Assembly: GCA_023438065.1 (NCBI GenBank)
Contig: JAEXRH010000015.1
Span: forward strand, 298,814-362,813
Reading direction: 5' to 3'
DNA: 64,000 nucleotides
From: Spirochaetota bacterium
GTDB taxonomy: Bacteria > Spirochaetota > Spirochaetia > Treponematales > Treponemataceae
Part shown: in pieces, positions 30,122-38,393 of the stretch
How the letters are laid out: each line of letters opens with the position of its first letter
How positions within the stretch are numbered: the stretch's first letter is position 1
Made by a program: the position numbers and the translations under genes
The notes under the pieces: model-generated
Databases searched by the model: none
Seen by the model: the letters and a program-made list of their open reading frames with translations, nothing else
What the model was told of the DNA's origin: nothing

Positions 30122-30607
30122 TTACCGGTCCTTCCCGACTTTCCATTCGCTGACGGAAAGGCCGTGATAGTAGCGCACCTGCCCGGGGTCGAACCTGAGC
30201 ACGGCGAAGTCCCCGCCCTCGAATCCGCCGTAGTAGTACATCTCCCATTCGGGGGTCCAGATAGCGCGCTTGATCGCGGGATCGGCGACCTCGACGAGGG
30301 TTCCGCGGACGGAACAGCCCTCGAAATTCGCGCGGTCGCAATAGTAGAGGCACGCGCGCGGATTCGCCCGCACCAGGGCCATCTTCCTGCTTGACGCGTT
30401 CGTCGCGATATAGGTCGCGAAATCGGCGGGAGGCTTCGCGAGGCCCGACGAAAGAGCCTCCGCCCGCATCGCGAGGAGATTGAAAAGAGCGCGGGTTTCG
30501 GGGTATCCCGCCTCGTCGATCGTCGACAGATCGAGCAACCGTTCGCGTTTCGTCAACGCGAGCGCCGCCGCGTACCTGTCACTGTCCCTGTCCATCGTCT
30601 CGTTCAT
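30122..30607 (-). CDS. Pyridoxamine 5'-phosphate oxidase-like FMN-binding protein
   Basis: A 161-residue split-barrel flavoprotein of the PNPOx-like/general-stress family. The fold signatures are DLSTIDEAGYPETRALFNL, IATNASSRKMALVRANPRAC and the strand CSVRGTLVEVADPA. The residues that define true PdxH are not evident, so it is likely an FMN- or F420-type reductase of unknown substrate. GGGAGAG precedes the ATG. It has an elaborate operator-bearing promoter (30625-30668) and so appears to be tightly repressed. Confidence 0.8.
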   Translation of the reverse strand: MNETMDRDSDRYAAALALTKRERLLDLSTIDEAGYPETRALFNLLAMRAEALSSGLAKPPADFATYIATNASSRKMALVRANPRACLYYCDRANFEGCSVRGTLVEVADPAIKRAIWTPEWEMYYYGGFEGGDFAVLRFDPGQVRYYHGLSVSEWKVGKDR

Positions 30608-30624
30608 CGGACTCTCCCTTTCTC

Positions 30625-30668
30625 GTTTTATATAAAACGATATTAGTTTTATATAAAACTTTTGTCAA
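30625..30668 (-). promoter_or_regulatory. Promoter with two copies of the palindrome GTTTTATATAAAAC
   Basis: TTGACA (30668-30663), a 17-bp spacer and TAATAT (30645-30640). One perfect 14-bp palindrome fills the spacer (30646-30659) and the second lies just after the -10 box (30625-30638); their centres are 21 bp apart, two helical turns. This is a strong repressor site; the repressor is not identified in the window. Confidence 0.8.
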
Positions 30669-30769
30669 GAAAAAAAAAAGGACCGGGGGGAAACCCCGGT
30701 CACGGCGGGCGGCGGGTCCCGGAAAACGGGACGCCCGCCCGAAAAGTCCTCCGCTGCCGCTTCGGGCCG

Positions 30770-31357
30770 CTAGAGGTCGGAGCAAAGCTCCTTGTAGCAA
30801 TAGGCTTCCATGCCGATGGCGACGAACATCGCGAGAACCGTCACCGCGAGGGAGAGGAGCCAGCCGATGGCCGGAATCATCCCGAGAATCGCGCCGACGA
30901 CGCCCGCGGCTACCATGAGGACGAGGAACGAGAGGAAGATCGCGCCCTTGTTTCCGTCGGTAACCTTGCTGGAAAGGAGAATCGCTTCGACCGACGCCTT
31001 CTTCTTGTCGACCGCGAGCAGGCACGCGAACATCCACGCGACGGAAAGGACGATCGCGGGAACGATGAGAATGAAGGCCGCGCAGACCCCGGCCGCGACG
31101 AGACCGGACGTCAGGAAAAAGGCGCTCATGGACTTGCGGTACTCGGGGTTGAAGATCTCGGTCATCGAGAGCGTCTCGCCCTTGCTGAGCTTTGCCGGGA
31201 TGCCGACGGCCATGCCGATGATCGTCCCGATGTTCAGATAGGGGATCCAAACCGTAAGCAGGAAAAGAAGGGAGTTAACGAGAATCGGGACCGCGTTCTT
31301 CAGCCCGATATCCAGACCATCCTTGATGATCCCGCCAATAGCCAGCTTTTTCTCCAT
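30770..31357 (-). CDS. Integral membrane protein, hypothetical
   Basis: A 195-residue protein with about four or five hydrophobic segments (AVPILVNSLLFLLTVWIPYL; AAGVCAAFILIVPAIVLSVA; FLSFLVLMVAAGVVGAILGM; LLSLAVTVLAMFVAIG). The segment LLSSKVTDGNKGAIFL before a helix recalls the DUF975-type protein at 5578-6156, so the two may be distant relatives. ATG 31357 follows GGAGG; the longer reading to 31420 is rejected for that reason. Function unknown. A GCGCC/GGCGC hairpin lies in its leader (near 31375). Confidence 0.7.
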   Translation of the reverse strand: MEKKLAIGGIIKDGLDIGLKNAVPILVNSLLFLLTVWIPYLNIGTIIGMAVGIPAKLSKGETLSMTEIFNPEYRKSMSAFFLTSGLVAAGVCAAFILIVPAIVLSVAWMFACLLAVDKKKASVEAILLSSKVTDGNKGAIFLSFLVLMVAAGVVGAILGMIPAIGWLLSLAVTVLAMFVAIGMEAYCYKELCSDL

Positions 31358-31474
31358 AATTCCTCCGTTTTTCGGCGCCTCAGGCGCGTCTTTCCTATAC
31401 TGTAATTCACGAAGGCGCAATCCGCCATTAATTTCCGTTACGTTGTAACAACGAGACGATACGGCATCAGGGCA

Positions 31475-32266
31475 CTATAACGGAAGGAGTATCTCGGTCA
31501 CGAAGCGCTCGGGGTCGCGCGGGAGTATCATCCCGGGACCTTTCAGATAGGACTCGCGTATCGGTCCTGAGCCTTCGATACCGCGACGGGACAGCTCCTC
31601 GAAAAGGGCCTTGTACGCCTCGCCGATACGGGAATAGGGACCCCGATGGACGGTCGCGAGGAAGCGCCCTCCCTCAAGGGGACGACACCCGATATCCCCG
31701 ATCGAAACCTCCTTCCGCACCGGTATCGCGGCCTCGATGTCCGCGTCCTCAAGGTATTCGCCGTCGTAATAGATCGCGAAGGGCTTGCCCGAAAGGAATC
31801 GGCCGGCGCGTTTGAAAAGGAGATTGAACCGCGGGCCGATCTCGTCATAGCGCCCCCGATACCGGATCGAGCAGATCCATTGGTCGGGGACGAGACGCTC
31901 CCCGATCGCGGCGTTTCCCGCGAGCGGCGGGGGATCCCCTCCCTCCGCGAGATACCGGACGCGCTCCCGGAGCTCCCGCGCGCGCGCGAGTTCGCGGTCC
32001 ATCTCGGCGAGCCGTTTCCGGAAAAAGGCCGCCATGTCGTCGTCGTCCGCGCAGGAGGCGAGGATCGCCTTCGTCTCCGCGATGGAAAACCCGAGTTCCC
32101 GCAGGGAAAAGATCGCGCGGGCGCGCCTGAAGGACTCGTCGCCGTAGTAGCGATAGCCGTTCGCGGGATCGATCCGCTCGGGAACGAGGAGACCCTCGTC
32201 GTGATAGATCCTCAAGGCCTTTACCGTCAGTCTCGTCGCGGACGAGAATTCCCCGATCGTCAGCAT
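31475..32266 (-). CDS. MerR-family regulator with GyrI-like effector domain
   Basis: A 263-residue regulator: MerR helix-turn-helix and wing at 1-70 (MLTIGEFSSATRLTVKALRI, YDANGYRYY-type turn), a coiled linker (80-110) and a GyrI/BmrR-like ligand domain (about 120-263; WICSIRYRGRYDEIG, ATVHRGPYSRIGEAYKALFE). Such proteins sense amphipathic drugs or cations. It is 21 bp downstream of the BtrH-like gene and probably co-transcribed with it. A similar MerR protein is encoded at 35133-35960, suggesting duplication. Confidence 0.88.
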   Translation of the reverse strand: MLTIGEFSSATRLTVKALRIYHDEGLLVPERIDPANGYRYYGDESFRRARAIFSLRELGFSIAETKAILASCADDDDMAAFFRKRLAEMDRELARARELRERVRYLAEGGDPPPLAGNAAIGERLVPDQWICSIRYRGRYDEIGPRFNLLFKRAGRFLSGKPFAIYYDGEYLEDADIEAAIPVRKEVSIGDIGCRPLEGGRFLATVHRGPYSRIGEAYKALFEELSRRGIEGSGPIRESYLKGPGMILPRDPERFVTEILLPL

Positions 32267-32287
32267 GTCTCTCCCCTCGCCGGAAGT

Positions 32288-33511
32288 TCAGTTCCCGGCT
32301 TCCGCCAAACCCCTCGAGCGGGCGACGGCCTCGAGCCCAGTATAGAACGCCTTTTCGCTTTCGAGGAGCCCTTCCGCGCGCTTCGCGACCCGTTCCATCG
32401 CGAGGGTTTTCGCCGCGGAGTTCTTTCCCTTCGCCGTTTTCGCGGCCGAACGGAACTCGGCGGAAAGCGCGTGCCAGGACGCGACGGAATCCTCGATGAG
32501 CGGCACGAGGGGCGCGAGCCATTCCTCGCCCCCTTCCGTCTCCCGGACGAGAAAGTCGCGATAGAGGCGGCGGAACGACGCGCCGCCGGTACCGAAGTCC
32601 TCGATGTTACCGGCCATGTACTCGAGTACGGGAGCGAGGAGAAAGGGCTTCACGCCCCAGGACTCGAGGTCGCGGAGAACCTCGGGGTAGCGCTCCATTC
32701 CCGCGAGTCCCGCGAGCGGCGACCCGCCCGAGTCGGCATCGAGCGAACGCGCGCGATAATTGGACAGAACCGTCGCGATCGACGAACGTGCGAGCGCTTC
32801 CCGGTCGAGCGCGAAACCCTCGGGAGCACGCTCGACCCAGTAGAACTCCCCCCGGGGCGGGAAGACCCGCGTGCGGGAAGTGCGCGCGCGATGGAGGTCC
32901 GCGAGGGAGACCGCTTGAAGTCCCCCGTATTCCGTGTCGCTCACCCAGGCGAGGGACTTCCCGAAGTCGACGGCGAAAAGGGTGACGTAATGGCCGCCGA
33001 AGGCGGACCAGGAGGGCCCCCGCTTTCCCCCGTACCGGTACGTAAGGAAGCGCATGTCGTTCCTGACGACGACGGGGATTCCGCGCTCGAGGAGCGAGAC
33101 GATCTCGGCCCAGCCGGAGTCGGCCGTCTCGGCGTTGCCCCGATGCCACTCGATGCCGGCGGCTTTGAAGAACCGCTCCTTCATGTCCTCGTTCCGTCCG
33201 CCGAGGAAGGGAAAGGCCCCGCGGGAGAAGATGAACGCGAGGGCGCCGCCCCCGCCGGTGACCTCGCATTCCTCGACCGGGTACCCGCAAAATCGAAGCG
33301 CGTTCATGATCGCCGAGCTCTCGCAATGCCCGCCCGAAACGACGGAGACGCCCGGGATCGTAACCGCGTCGGTCCTTCGGCCGGGGTTCCAGGGCCCTTT
33401 CCCGGGGGAAAGGACGGACCGGGGCGATCCGCGCGTCGCGTACGCGACCATGCCAAGGCCAACAAGCGCGAAGACGACGGCCGAAGCCGAGACAATAAGC
33501 GTAAGTTTCAT
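32288..33511 (-). CDS. BtrH-like N-terminal/DUF4872 protein, membrane-anchored
   Basis: A 407-residue protein beginning with a hydrophobic signal or anchor (about 5-28), so it is probably periplasmic. The next segment VVSGGHCESSAIMNALRFCG carries a Cys-containing motif of the butirosin-synthesis BtrH N-terminal domain, which resembles papain-like acyltransferases, and FGGHYVTLFAVDF supplies a candidate His. The C-terminal part (about 280-407) is helical, as in DUF4872. BtrH transfers an acyl group in antibiotic synthesis, but the role here is unknown. GGAGGAA is 8 nt before ATG 33511. Operon with the MerR regulator. Confidence 0.6.
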   Translation of the reverse strand: MKLTLIVSASAVVFALVGLGMVAYATRGSPRSVLSPGKGPWNPGRRTDAVTIPGVSVVSGGHCESSAIMNALRFCGYPVEECEVTGGGGALAFIFSRGAFPFLGGRNEDMKERFFKAAGIEWHRGNAETADSGWAEIVSLLERGIPVVVRNDMRFLTYRYGGKRGPSWSAFGGHYVTLFAVDFGKSLAWVSDTEYGGLQAVSLADLHRARTSRTRVFPPRGEFYWVERAPEGFALDREALARSSIATVLSNYRARSLDADSGGSPLAGLAGMERYPEVLRDLESWGVKPFLLAPVLEYMAGNIEDFGTGGASFRRLYRDFLVRETEGGEEWLAPLVPLIEDSVASWHALSAEFRSAAKTAKGKNSAAKTLAMERVAKRAEGLLESEKAFYTGLEAVARSRGLAEAGN

Positions 33512-33535
33512 TCTTCGTTCCTCCATGACCTAAGG

Positions 33536-33564
33536 GATAAAGCCCGCCCCAAGGGCGGAGTCAA
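33536..33564 (-). promoter_or_regulatory. Promoter of the BtrH-like/MerR operon
   Basis: TTGACT (33564-33559), a 17-bp spacer occupied by a CCGCCC/GGGCGG dyad, and TTTATC (33541-33536). The dyad between the boxes may be the regulator site. Confidence 0.5.
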
Positions 33565-33604
33565 CGGGAAAGCGCGAAAAATAGCCATTCGCGCGAAATT
33601 TTCG

Positions 33605-33635
33605 TTGACACTCCCCCAACGGGAGACAGTAGCGT
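33605..33635 (+). promoter_or_regulatory. MerR-type promoter of the ABC exporter operon
   Basis: TTGACA (33605-33610), a long 19-bp spacer and TAGCGT (33630-33635). The spacer contains the dyad CTCCC-N5-GGGAG (33611-33625). An over-long spacer with a dyad is the hallmark of MerR-activated promoters, and the third gene of the operon encodes a MerR protein. Confidence 0.75.
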
Positions 33636-33662
33636 TCGAATCCTCAAAAGGAGAGAACGCTG

Positions 33663-34391
33663 ATGAAAAGCAACGACGTGGTTCTCGAGGTCACCGGGCT
33701 TCGTAAACGGTACGGAAGCGCGGAGGCGGTCAAGGAGGTCGGTTTCTCGGTGTCGCGCGGGGAGATCTTCGGGCTCATCGGGCATAACGGGGCGGGAAAG
33801 ACGACGACGGTCGAGTGCGCGCTCGGGGTGAAGACGCGCGACGCCGGGCGGGTCTCCATACTCGGCATGGATCCGGACCTCGACCGGAAACGGCTTTTCG
33901 CGCGGGTCGGGGTGCAGTTCCAGGACACGCGGTTCCAGGACAAGATCCGGGTGCGCGAGGCGTGCGAGCAGGCGAGCGCCCTCTACCCGAGGACGCGTCC
34001 CTGGCCCGAGATCCTCGAAAGGCTCGGGCTTTCCGGAAAGGAGCGTGCCTTCGCGCGCGACCTTTCCGGCGGCGAGCGGCAGAAACTCGCGGTCGCCCTC
34101 GCGCTCGTCCCGGATCCCGAACTCGTCTTCCTCGACGAGCTCACCACGGGACTCGATCCCGCCGCGCGGCGGGAAACGTGGAATTTCCTCGTCGAGCTGA
34201 AAACCGCGGGAACGACGGTCATACTCACCTCGCACTTCATGGACGAGGTCGAATTCCTTTGCGATCGCGTCGCGATCATGCGCGCAGGCAGCTTCGCGTG
34301 CGCGGGCTTGCCGGACGAACTCGTCGCGTCGCACGGGGAAAGGAACCTCGAGGGCGTTTTTCTCCGCTACGCCGGAAAGGAGGCGGTATGA
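33663..34391 (+). CDS. ABC exporter, ATP-binding subunit
   Basis: A 242-residue ABC ATPase of the CcmA/drug-export type. Walker A GHNGAGKTTT (about 39-48), Q-loop FQDTRFQD, signature LSGGERQKLAVALAL and Walker B LVFLDELTTGLDP are present, with Leu in place of the usual Pro after DE, as in some ABC-2 systems. AAAGGAG precedes the ATG. It overlaps the permease gene by ATGA. With the MerR promoter and regulator it forms a self-contained, inducible exporter, probably for a drug or cationic compound. Confidence 0.92.
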   Translation: MKSNDVVLEVTGLRKRYGSAEAVKEVGFSVSRGEIFGLIGHNGAGKTTTVECALGVKTRDAGRVSILGMDPDLDRKRLFARVGVQFQDTRFQDKIRVREACEQASALYPRTRPWPEILERLGLSGKERAFARDLSGGERQKLAVALALVPDPELVFLDELTTGLDPAARRETWNFLVELKTAGTTVILTSHFMDEVEFLCDRVAIMRAGSFACAGLPDELVASHGERNLEGVFLRYAGKEAV

Positions 34392-35107
34392 CCAAGGCCT
34401 TTTTCGCGATATTCCTCACCGAGGCGCGCCTCGCGCTCAGGGGCGGCGACATGCTTCTCTTCGGGATTCTCTTTCCCGTCGCGGTGATGCTCCTCACCGG
34501 GTTCGTCATGGGCCCCGAGGGGACCGCGCTCGGCTTCGCCGGGATCTCGGCGATCGGTATCTGCGCGGCGGGATTGATGGGAGTCCCCCTCACCTTCGCC
34601 GGCTACCGTCACTCGAAGATCCTCAGGCGGTACCGGGTCACGCCGGTGAGCCCGACGGTCCTCCTCGTGGCGGTCGCGGCCGTACAGACGGCCTTTGCTG
34701 CCGTCTCCGGAATCGCCGTCCTTATCGTCGCCTCGGGCCTTTTCGGCGTCCGAATCGAGGGCGGGCTCGTCCGGTTCGCGCTCACCTTCGCTTTCGTCCT
34801 CTTCTCGGTCTTCAGTCTCGGCTTTCTCGTCGCGAGCCTCGTGCCCGACGAGCGCGCGGCGAACGTCGCGTGCAGCATTCTTTACTTCCCGACCCTCTTC
34901 GCCTCGGGGGCGACGGTGCCCTACGAGATCCTCCCGCGACCGCTCACGGCGGTCATGGACTGGATTCCGCTCACCGAGGGGATCAAGCTCCTCAAGGGGG
35001 CGACGGTCGGCTCGTCGCCGGGGGGAGACCTCGCGGGGTTCCTTGCGCTCGCCGCGCTCGGGGCGTTATCATGCGTCGTGGCGGCGCGGTCGTTCAGGTG
35101 GGAATGA
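34388..35107 (+). CDS. ABC-2 type exporter permease
   Basis: A 239-residue membrane protein with six hydrophobic segments (LFGILFPVAVMLLTGFVMGP, GISAIGICAAGLMGVPL, VLLVAVAAVQTAFAAVSGIA, FALTFAFVLFSVFSLGFLVA, ACSILYFPTLFASGATVPYE and a last one near 215-232), the standard ABC-2 permease topology. The loop YRHSKILRRYRVTPVSP is the typical coupling region. It partners the ATPase encoded just upstream. The substrate is unknown. Confidence 0.88.
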   Translation: MTKAFFAIFLTEARLALRGGDMLLFGILFPVAVMLLTGFVMGPEGTALGFAGISAIGICAAGLMGVPLTFAGYRHSKILRRYRVTPVSPTVLLVAVAAVQTAFAAVSGIAVLIVASGLFGVRIEGGLVRFALTFAFVLFSVFSLGFLVASLVPDERAANVACSILYFPTLFASGATVPYEILPRPLTAVMDWIPLTEGIKLLKGATVGSSPGGDLAGFLALAALGALSCVVAARSFRWE

Positions 35108-35132
35108 CCGCGCGGGAAAGGGGGGCCGGACC

Positions 35133-35960
35133 ATGTACCGCATAGGGCAATTTTCGAAAATCGCGAAGATCACCGTGAAGGCGCTCCGCTTCTACGAGGA
35201 GGAGGGACTCCTCGAGCCCGCGCACACGGACGCGGTCTCGGGATACCGGTACTACTCGACCGAGCAGCTCCCCCGCGCCTTCAGGATCGTCGCGCTCAGG
35301 CAATGCGGCTTCGGCATCCCGGAGATCAGGCGCATCCTCGCCGGGCGCGACGTCCCGGCCCTCTTCGCCGACAAGCGGCGCGAGCTCGAGACCCGCGCGA
35401 TCGAGACCGCGCGGGAGCTCTCCTCGATCAACCATTACCTCGAGCGGCTCGCGAGCGAGCGAAGCCTGGAATACCAGGTCGTGGTAAAGCAACTCCCGCG
35501 CGTCCTCGTGTACAGCAAAAGGACGGTCGCCCGGGACTACGACGAGTACTTCGAGATCTTCCCGGCTCTCGGCGAGTGGATGATGGCGGTCAATCCCGCG
35601 CTCCGCTGCGTGGAGGATCCGCCCTACTGCTTCATCCGCTACCACGACGGCGAGTACCGCGAGCGGGACATCGACATCGAGATCTGCGAGGCGGTGACGG
35701 GCCGCGGCAACGGGAAGACGATCGAGGGCGTCGAGTTCAAGACGATCGAGGGCGTCGCGGAGGCCGCGTGCGTCCTCCACAAGGGCCCGTACTCCCGGCT
35801 CCCGGAGGCGTACGCCGCGGTCTTCGGGTGGATCGAGGACAACGGGTGCGTCGCCGCGGAGCCGCCGAGGGAGTCCTACATCGACGGGATTTGGAACCGC
35901 GACTCTGACGAGGACTGGCTTACCGAGCTCCAGGTTCCCCTCGTCCCCCGGTCTACCTGA
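35133..35960 (+). CDS. MerR-family regulator with GyrI-like effector domain
   Basis: A 275-residue regulator with MerR DNA-binding domain (1-70; MYRIGQFSKIAKITVKALRF) and a GyrI-like ligand-binding domain (about 125-275; YCFIRYHDGEYRERDIDIE, AACVLHKGPYSRLPEAYAAV), the BmrR arrangement. It is the third gene of the exporter operon, 25 bp after the permease, behind AAAGGGGGG. It most likely binds the dyad in the operon promoter and induces the exporter when it binds its substrate. Its last 8 bp overlap the convergent outer-membrane gene. Confidence 0.9.
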   Translation: MYRIGQFSKIAKITVKALRFYEEEGLLEPAHTDAVSGYRYYSTEQLPRAFRIVALRQCGFGIPEIRRILAGRDVPALFADKRRELETRAIETARELSSINHYLERLASERSLEYQVVVKQLPRVLVYSKRTVARDYDEYFEIFPALGEWMMAVNPALRCVEDPPYCFIRYHDGEYRERDIDIEICEAVTGRGNGKTIEGVEFKTIEGVAEAACVLHKGPYSRLPEAYAAVFGWIEDNGCVAAEPPRESYIDGIWNRDSDEDWLTELQVPLVPRST

Positions 35961-36885
35961 GCTTCCAGGAAAGGGTCGCGACGACCCGGTAGAACTCGAG
36001 TCGCCGCTCGTCGTCCGCGTCGAGCTCGCGGTCCTGGTAGAAGCCGTAATCGCCCGTGTCGCCGACGAAGTTCCTCACCGTGCGCGCCTGGACGAGACCC
36101 GTGAGGGAGAGCCGCTCGGTGAAGGCGTACGAGCCCATGAGGCTGAACGTCCATCGCGACACGTCGTCTCCCCAGAAATCCCGGCCCTCGGTGCCGAAAA
36201 GAGAGAGGTCCTCCTCGACGAGGAAACCGACGAGATTGAGCTTGACCGGCATCCGATACGCGATAAGGTAGTTTCCGTAATAGTTCCAGCCGTTCCGGCT
36301 CTCGCCTCCGTCCCCCTCGAAGAGCCAGGACTCGTCGGCGGAGGCGGACGAAAGGGCGCGGTACATCGCGGCGTGATAGGTCCTGAAGATCACGTGATTC
36401 CAGGGACCGTCCCTGAGCGCGGCGAAATCCCCCTGGAGCGCGGCCCCGCCCTTAACGGTCCACACCGCGCCGAGGAAGGGTCCGCCGGTGAGCTCGTTGT
36501 CGTGAAGTCCGGACCGTTCATTCATGCGAAGGCCGTTCAGCCCGAGCATATTCCATCCGGAGCCGGCGGAGACTCCACCGACGAGCTCCATGAACGCGAT
36601 CGGGGTCCATACCGCGTCGAGGGTTCCCTTCATCGACACGGGCGTGAGCTCGGCGCCGACCGTGAACCTCGCGTTATTGTCCTTCGTCAACGCGCCTTCC
36701 CCGGCGAGAAACGGCACCTTCGCCTCGAGCGACAGCCGCGTTTTCATCTCGGGCACGGTCGTCACGGTAGTATCGAGTTTCGCGGAGGTCGCGATGCCCT
36801 CGGCCGCGAGCGGGGCGGCCGGGAGAAAGACGAGCGCGAAAGCTCCGATGATCCGGGCGATAGTGCCCGCTGTCATGTTTCTCAT
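35953..36885 (-). CDS. Predicted outer-membrane beta-barrel protein
   Basis: A 310-residue exported protein: signal peptide (about 1-30, ending near LAAEG), then alternating amphipathic strands rich in Gly and aromatics (LDAVWTPIAFMELVGGVSAG, GWNYYGNYLIAYRMPVKLN, WTFSLMGSYAFTERLSLTGL) and a final strand EFYRVVATLSWKLR. The residues Y/W/F at strand ends and the strand-like C-terminus suggest an outer-membrane barrel, though no family is recognised. GAGGAG places the start at ATG 36885 and not at the upstream codon. It is the third gene of a TetR-led operon. Confidence 0.7.
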   Translation of the reverse strand: MRNMTAGTIARIIGAFALVFLPAAPLAAEGIATSAKLDTTVTTVPEMKTRLSLEAKVPFLAGEGALTKDNNARFTVGAELTPVSMKGTLDAVWTPIAFMELVGGVSAGSGWNMLGLNGLRMNERSGLHDNELTGGPFLGAVWTVKGGAALQGDFAALRDGPWNHVIFRTYHAAMYRALSSASADESWLFEGDGGESRNGWNYYGNYLIAYRMPVKLNLVGFLVEEDLSLFGTEGRDFWGDDVSRWTFSLMGSYAFTERLSLTGLVQARTVRNFVGDTGDYGFYQDRELDADDERRLEFYRVVATLSWKLR

Positions 36886-36896
36886 GGATTTACTCC

Positions 36897-37601
36897 TCAC
36901 TCGCTCACCGTCACGATAACCGCGGACACGATCGAAAGCGCGCTCGTGAGCCCCGCGAGATCCCGCGTTACCTCCCCGCTCGCGCCGTCGACCGCGCCGC
37001 GTCCGACGGGCTCGAGTCTCACCGACGCGGCCTTGCCGGCGACGAACCGGCCCTCATACACCACGGAAGGCTGACCGTTGACGCCGGACCAGGCGCTCGT
37101 GCCCTTCTTCGCCGACTTCGGCCAGGCGTCGTTATAGTCGAAACTGTGGTTCACCTCGAATCGCGCGACGTAGACCCTTCCCGCCTCGAGCCCCGAGGCC
37201 GAAAGGTTGATCGACGCGTCCGAGTCGGGGGTCGCGGAGGTCGCGGCGTCGACTTCGGAAGCGGCGCCCGCGGCGGAACCCCGGGCCGACGCGTGCAGCC
37301 ACACGGGAAGGGAGTCGGGCCTGCCGCCCTTCGGGTTTCCCCGCCAAGCGCCGCGCGAGACCCGGTCGGTCACCATGAGGGTCCTGACGTACTTCCCGTC
37401 GGCGGTCTCGATCCACGCAGCGCATTGCGGGGTCTTCTCGACGGGAATGACGCCCATCATGACTTTTGATTTCCAGTTTTCGCCCGGCGTCACGGAAACC
37501 GTCGCGCCGCTCTCGGCGAACGCGGGAAGCGCGAGCGCGACTATCGCGAGCGTCGCGGCGACGCGGCGAGCGAACTCAATCCGACCGATCTTCACTTTCA
37601 T
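36897..37601 (-). CDS. DUF2271 periplasmic protein
   Basis: A 234-residue exported protein with a clear signal peptide (to about residue 29, ALPAFA). The DUF2271 pattern is visible: AAWIETADGKYVRTLMVTDR, LPVWLHASARG, DAATSATPDSD, YVARFEVNHSFDYNDAWPK and VNGQPSVVYEGRF. DUF2271 proteins are thought to be periplasmic or redox-linked but have no proven function. GGAGGAAGGA precedes the ATG. It lies 9 bp after tetR and its stop is 11 bp before the outer-membrane gene start, so all three are one operon. Confidence 0.8.
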   Translation of the reverse strand: MKVKIGRIEFARRVAATLAIVALALPAFAESGATVSVTPGENWKSKVMMGVIPVEKTPQCAAWIETADGKYVRTLMVTDRVSRGAWRGNPKGGRPDSLPVWLHASARGSAAGAASEVDAATSATPDSDASINLSASGLEAGRVYVARFEVNHSFDYNDAWPKSAKKGTSAWSGVNGQPSVVYEGRFVAGKAASVRLEPVGRGAVDGASGEVTRDLAGLTSALSIVSAVIVTVSE

Positions 37602-37610
37602 TCCTTCCTC

Positions 37611-38204
37611 CTATCGCGCGAGACGCGCGCAACACAATTCAATCATCTCGTCGGTAAACTCGACGCCCCTGTCCCAATACTCGGGCAGGGTCCTGTAGCG
37701 CAGGATCGACTCGATCGCGCCCCACACCGCGGCGATGCAGAGCGACGCGTCGAGAAGGGGATCCCCGCTCGCGGCCGTACCCTCGGCGACACCGCGCGCG
37801 ATCAGGTCCCTGAGGAGATAGGTGCTCCGGTAATACCCGGCCATCTCCTCCGGCCCCGCCTCGAGATTCGGCCTGAAACGGTTCATCATGAGGAGCGCGA
37901 TCCGGGGATTCTCGAAGGCCCAGTCGCGAAAGGCAACGAGGGCCGCGCTAATCGCGCCGGGCCCGGTCAGCCCTTCCCGAGCCTTCGCAAGTATTCCTTC
38001 CTCCGCGAGGGCGATGCAGTCCTTCTTGACCGCCTCGAGAAGCCGTTCCTTGTCGGCGTAGTAGTAGTAGATCGTCGTTGCCGTGATCCCCGCCGCGGCA
38101 GCGATCTCCCGCATGCCGATCTCCTCGGGCTCCCGTTCCAGGAGCAGGGCAAGCGCCTTCTCCCGAATTTTCCGCTCGATCTCCGGGTTCGGTGTTCGCA
38201 TCAT
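37611..38204 (-). CDS. TetR-family regulator
   Basis: A 197-residue repressor: N-terminal helix-turn-helix (about 10-55; REIAAAAGITATTIYYYYAD) and an all-helical ligand domain. GGGAGG precedes ATG 38204. It heads the operon with the DUF2271 and outer-membrane genes, so it should control itself and these two. The palindrome GTTAA-G-TTAAC (38250-38260) overlapping its -10 box is the probable operator. The inducer is unknown. Confidence 0.9.
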   Translation of the reverse strand: MMRTPNPEIERKIREKALALLLEREPEEIGMREIAAAAGITATTIYYYYADKERLLEAVKKDCIALAEEGILAKAREGLTGPGAISAALVAFRDWAFENPRIALLMMNRFRPNLEAGPEEMAGYYRSTYLLRDLIARGVAEGTAASGDPLLDASLCIAAVWGAIESILRYRTLPEYWDRGVEFTDEMIELCCARLAR

Positions 38205-38249
38205 TGACCTCCCGCGCCACCAGTACCGTAACGGCGCGACAATAACACC

Positions 38250-38281
38250 GTTAAGTTAACAGCTATATAACAATCAGTCAA
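38250..38281 (-). promoter_or_regulatory. Promoter and operator of the tetR operon
   Basis: TTGACT (38281-38276), a 16-bp spacer and TTAACT (38259-38254). The 11-bp palindrome GTTAAGTTAAC (38250-38260) covers the -10 box. Confidence 0.6.
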
Positions 38282-38393
38282 GAAGGAAGTGTCACCTCTT
38301 TACCGCAAAAAACCTTCATAACCGAGCAGGAAAAGTCGGGATGCCGTATCCCGAGTCGGTTATAGTCCGGGGTAGCATCAACAGGAGGAAATC

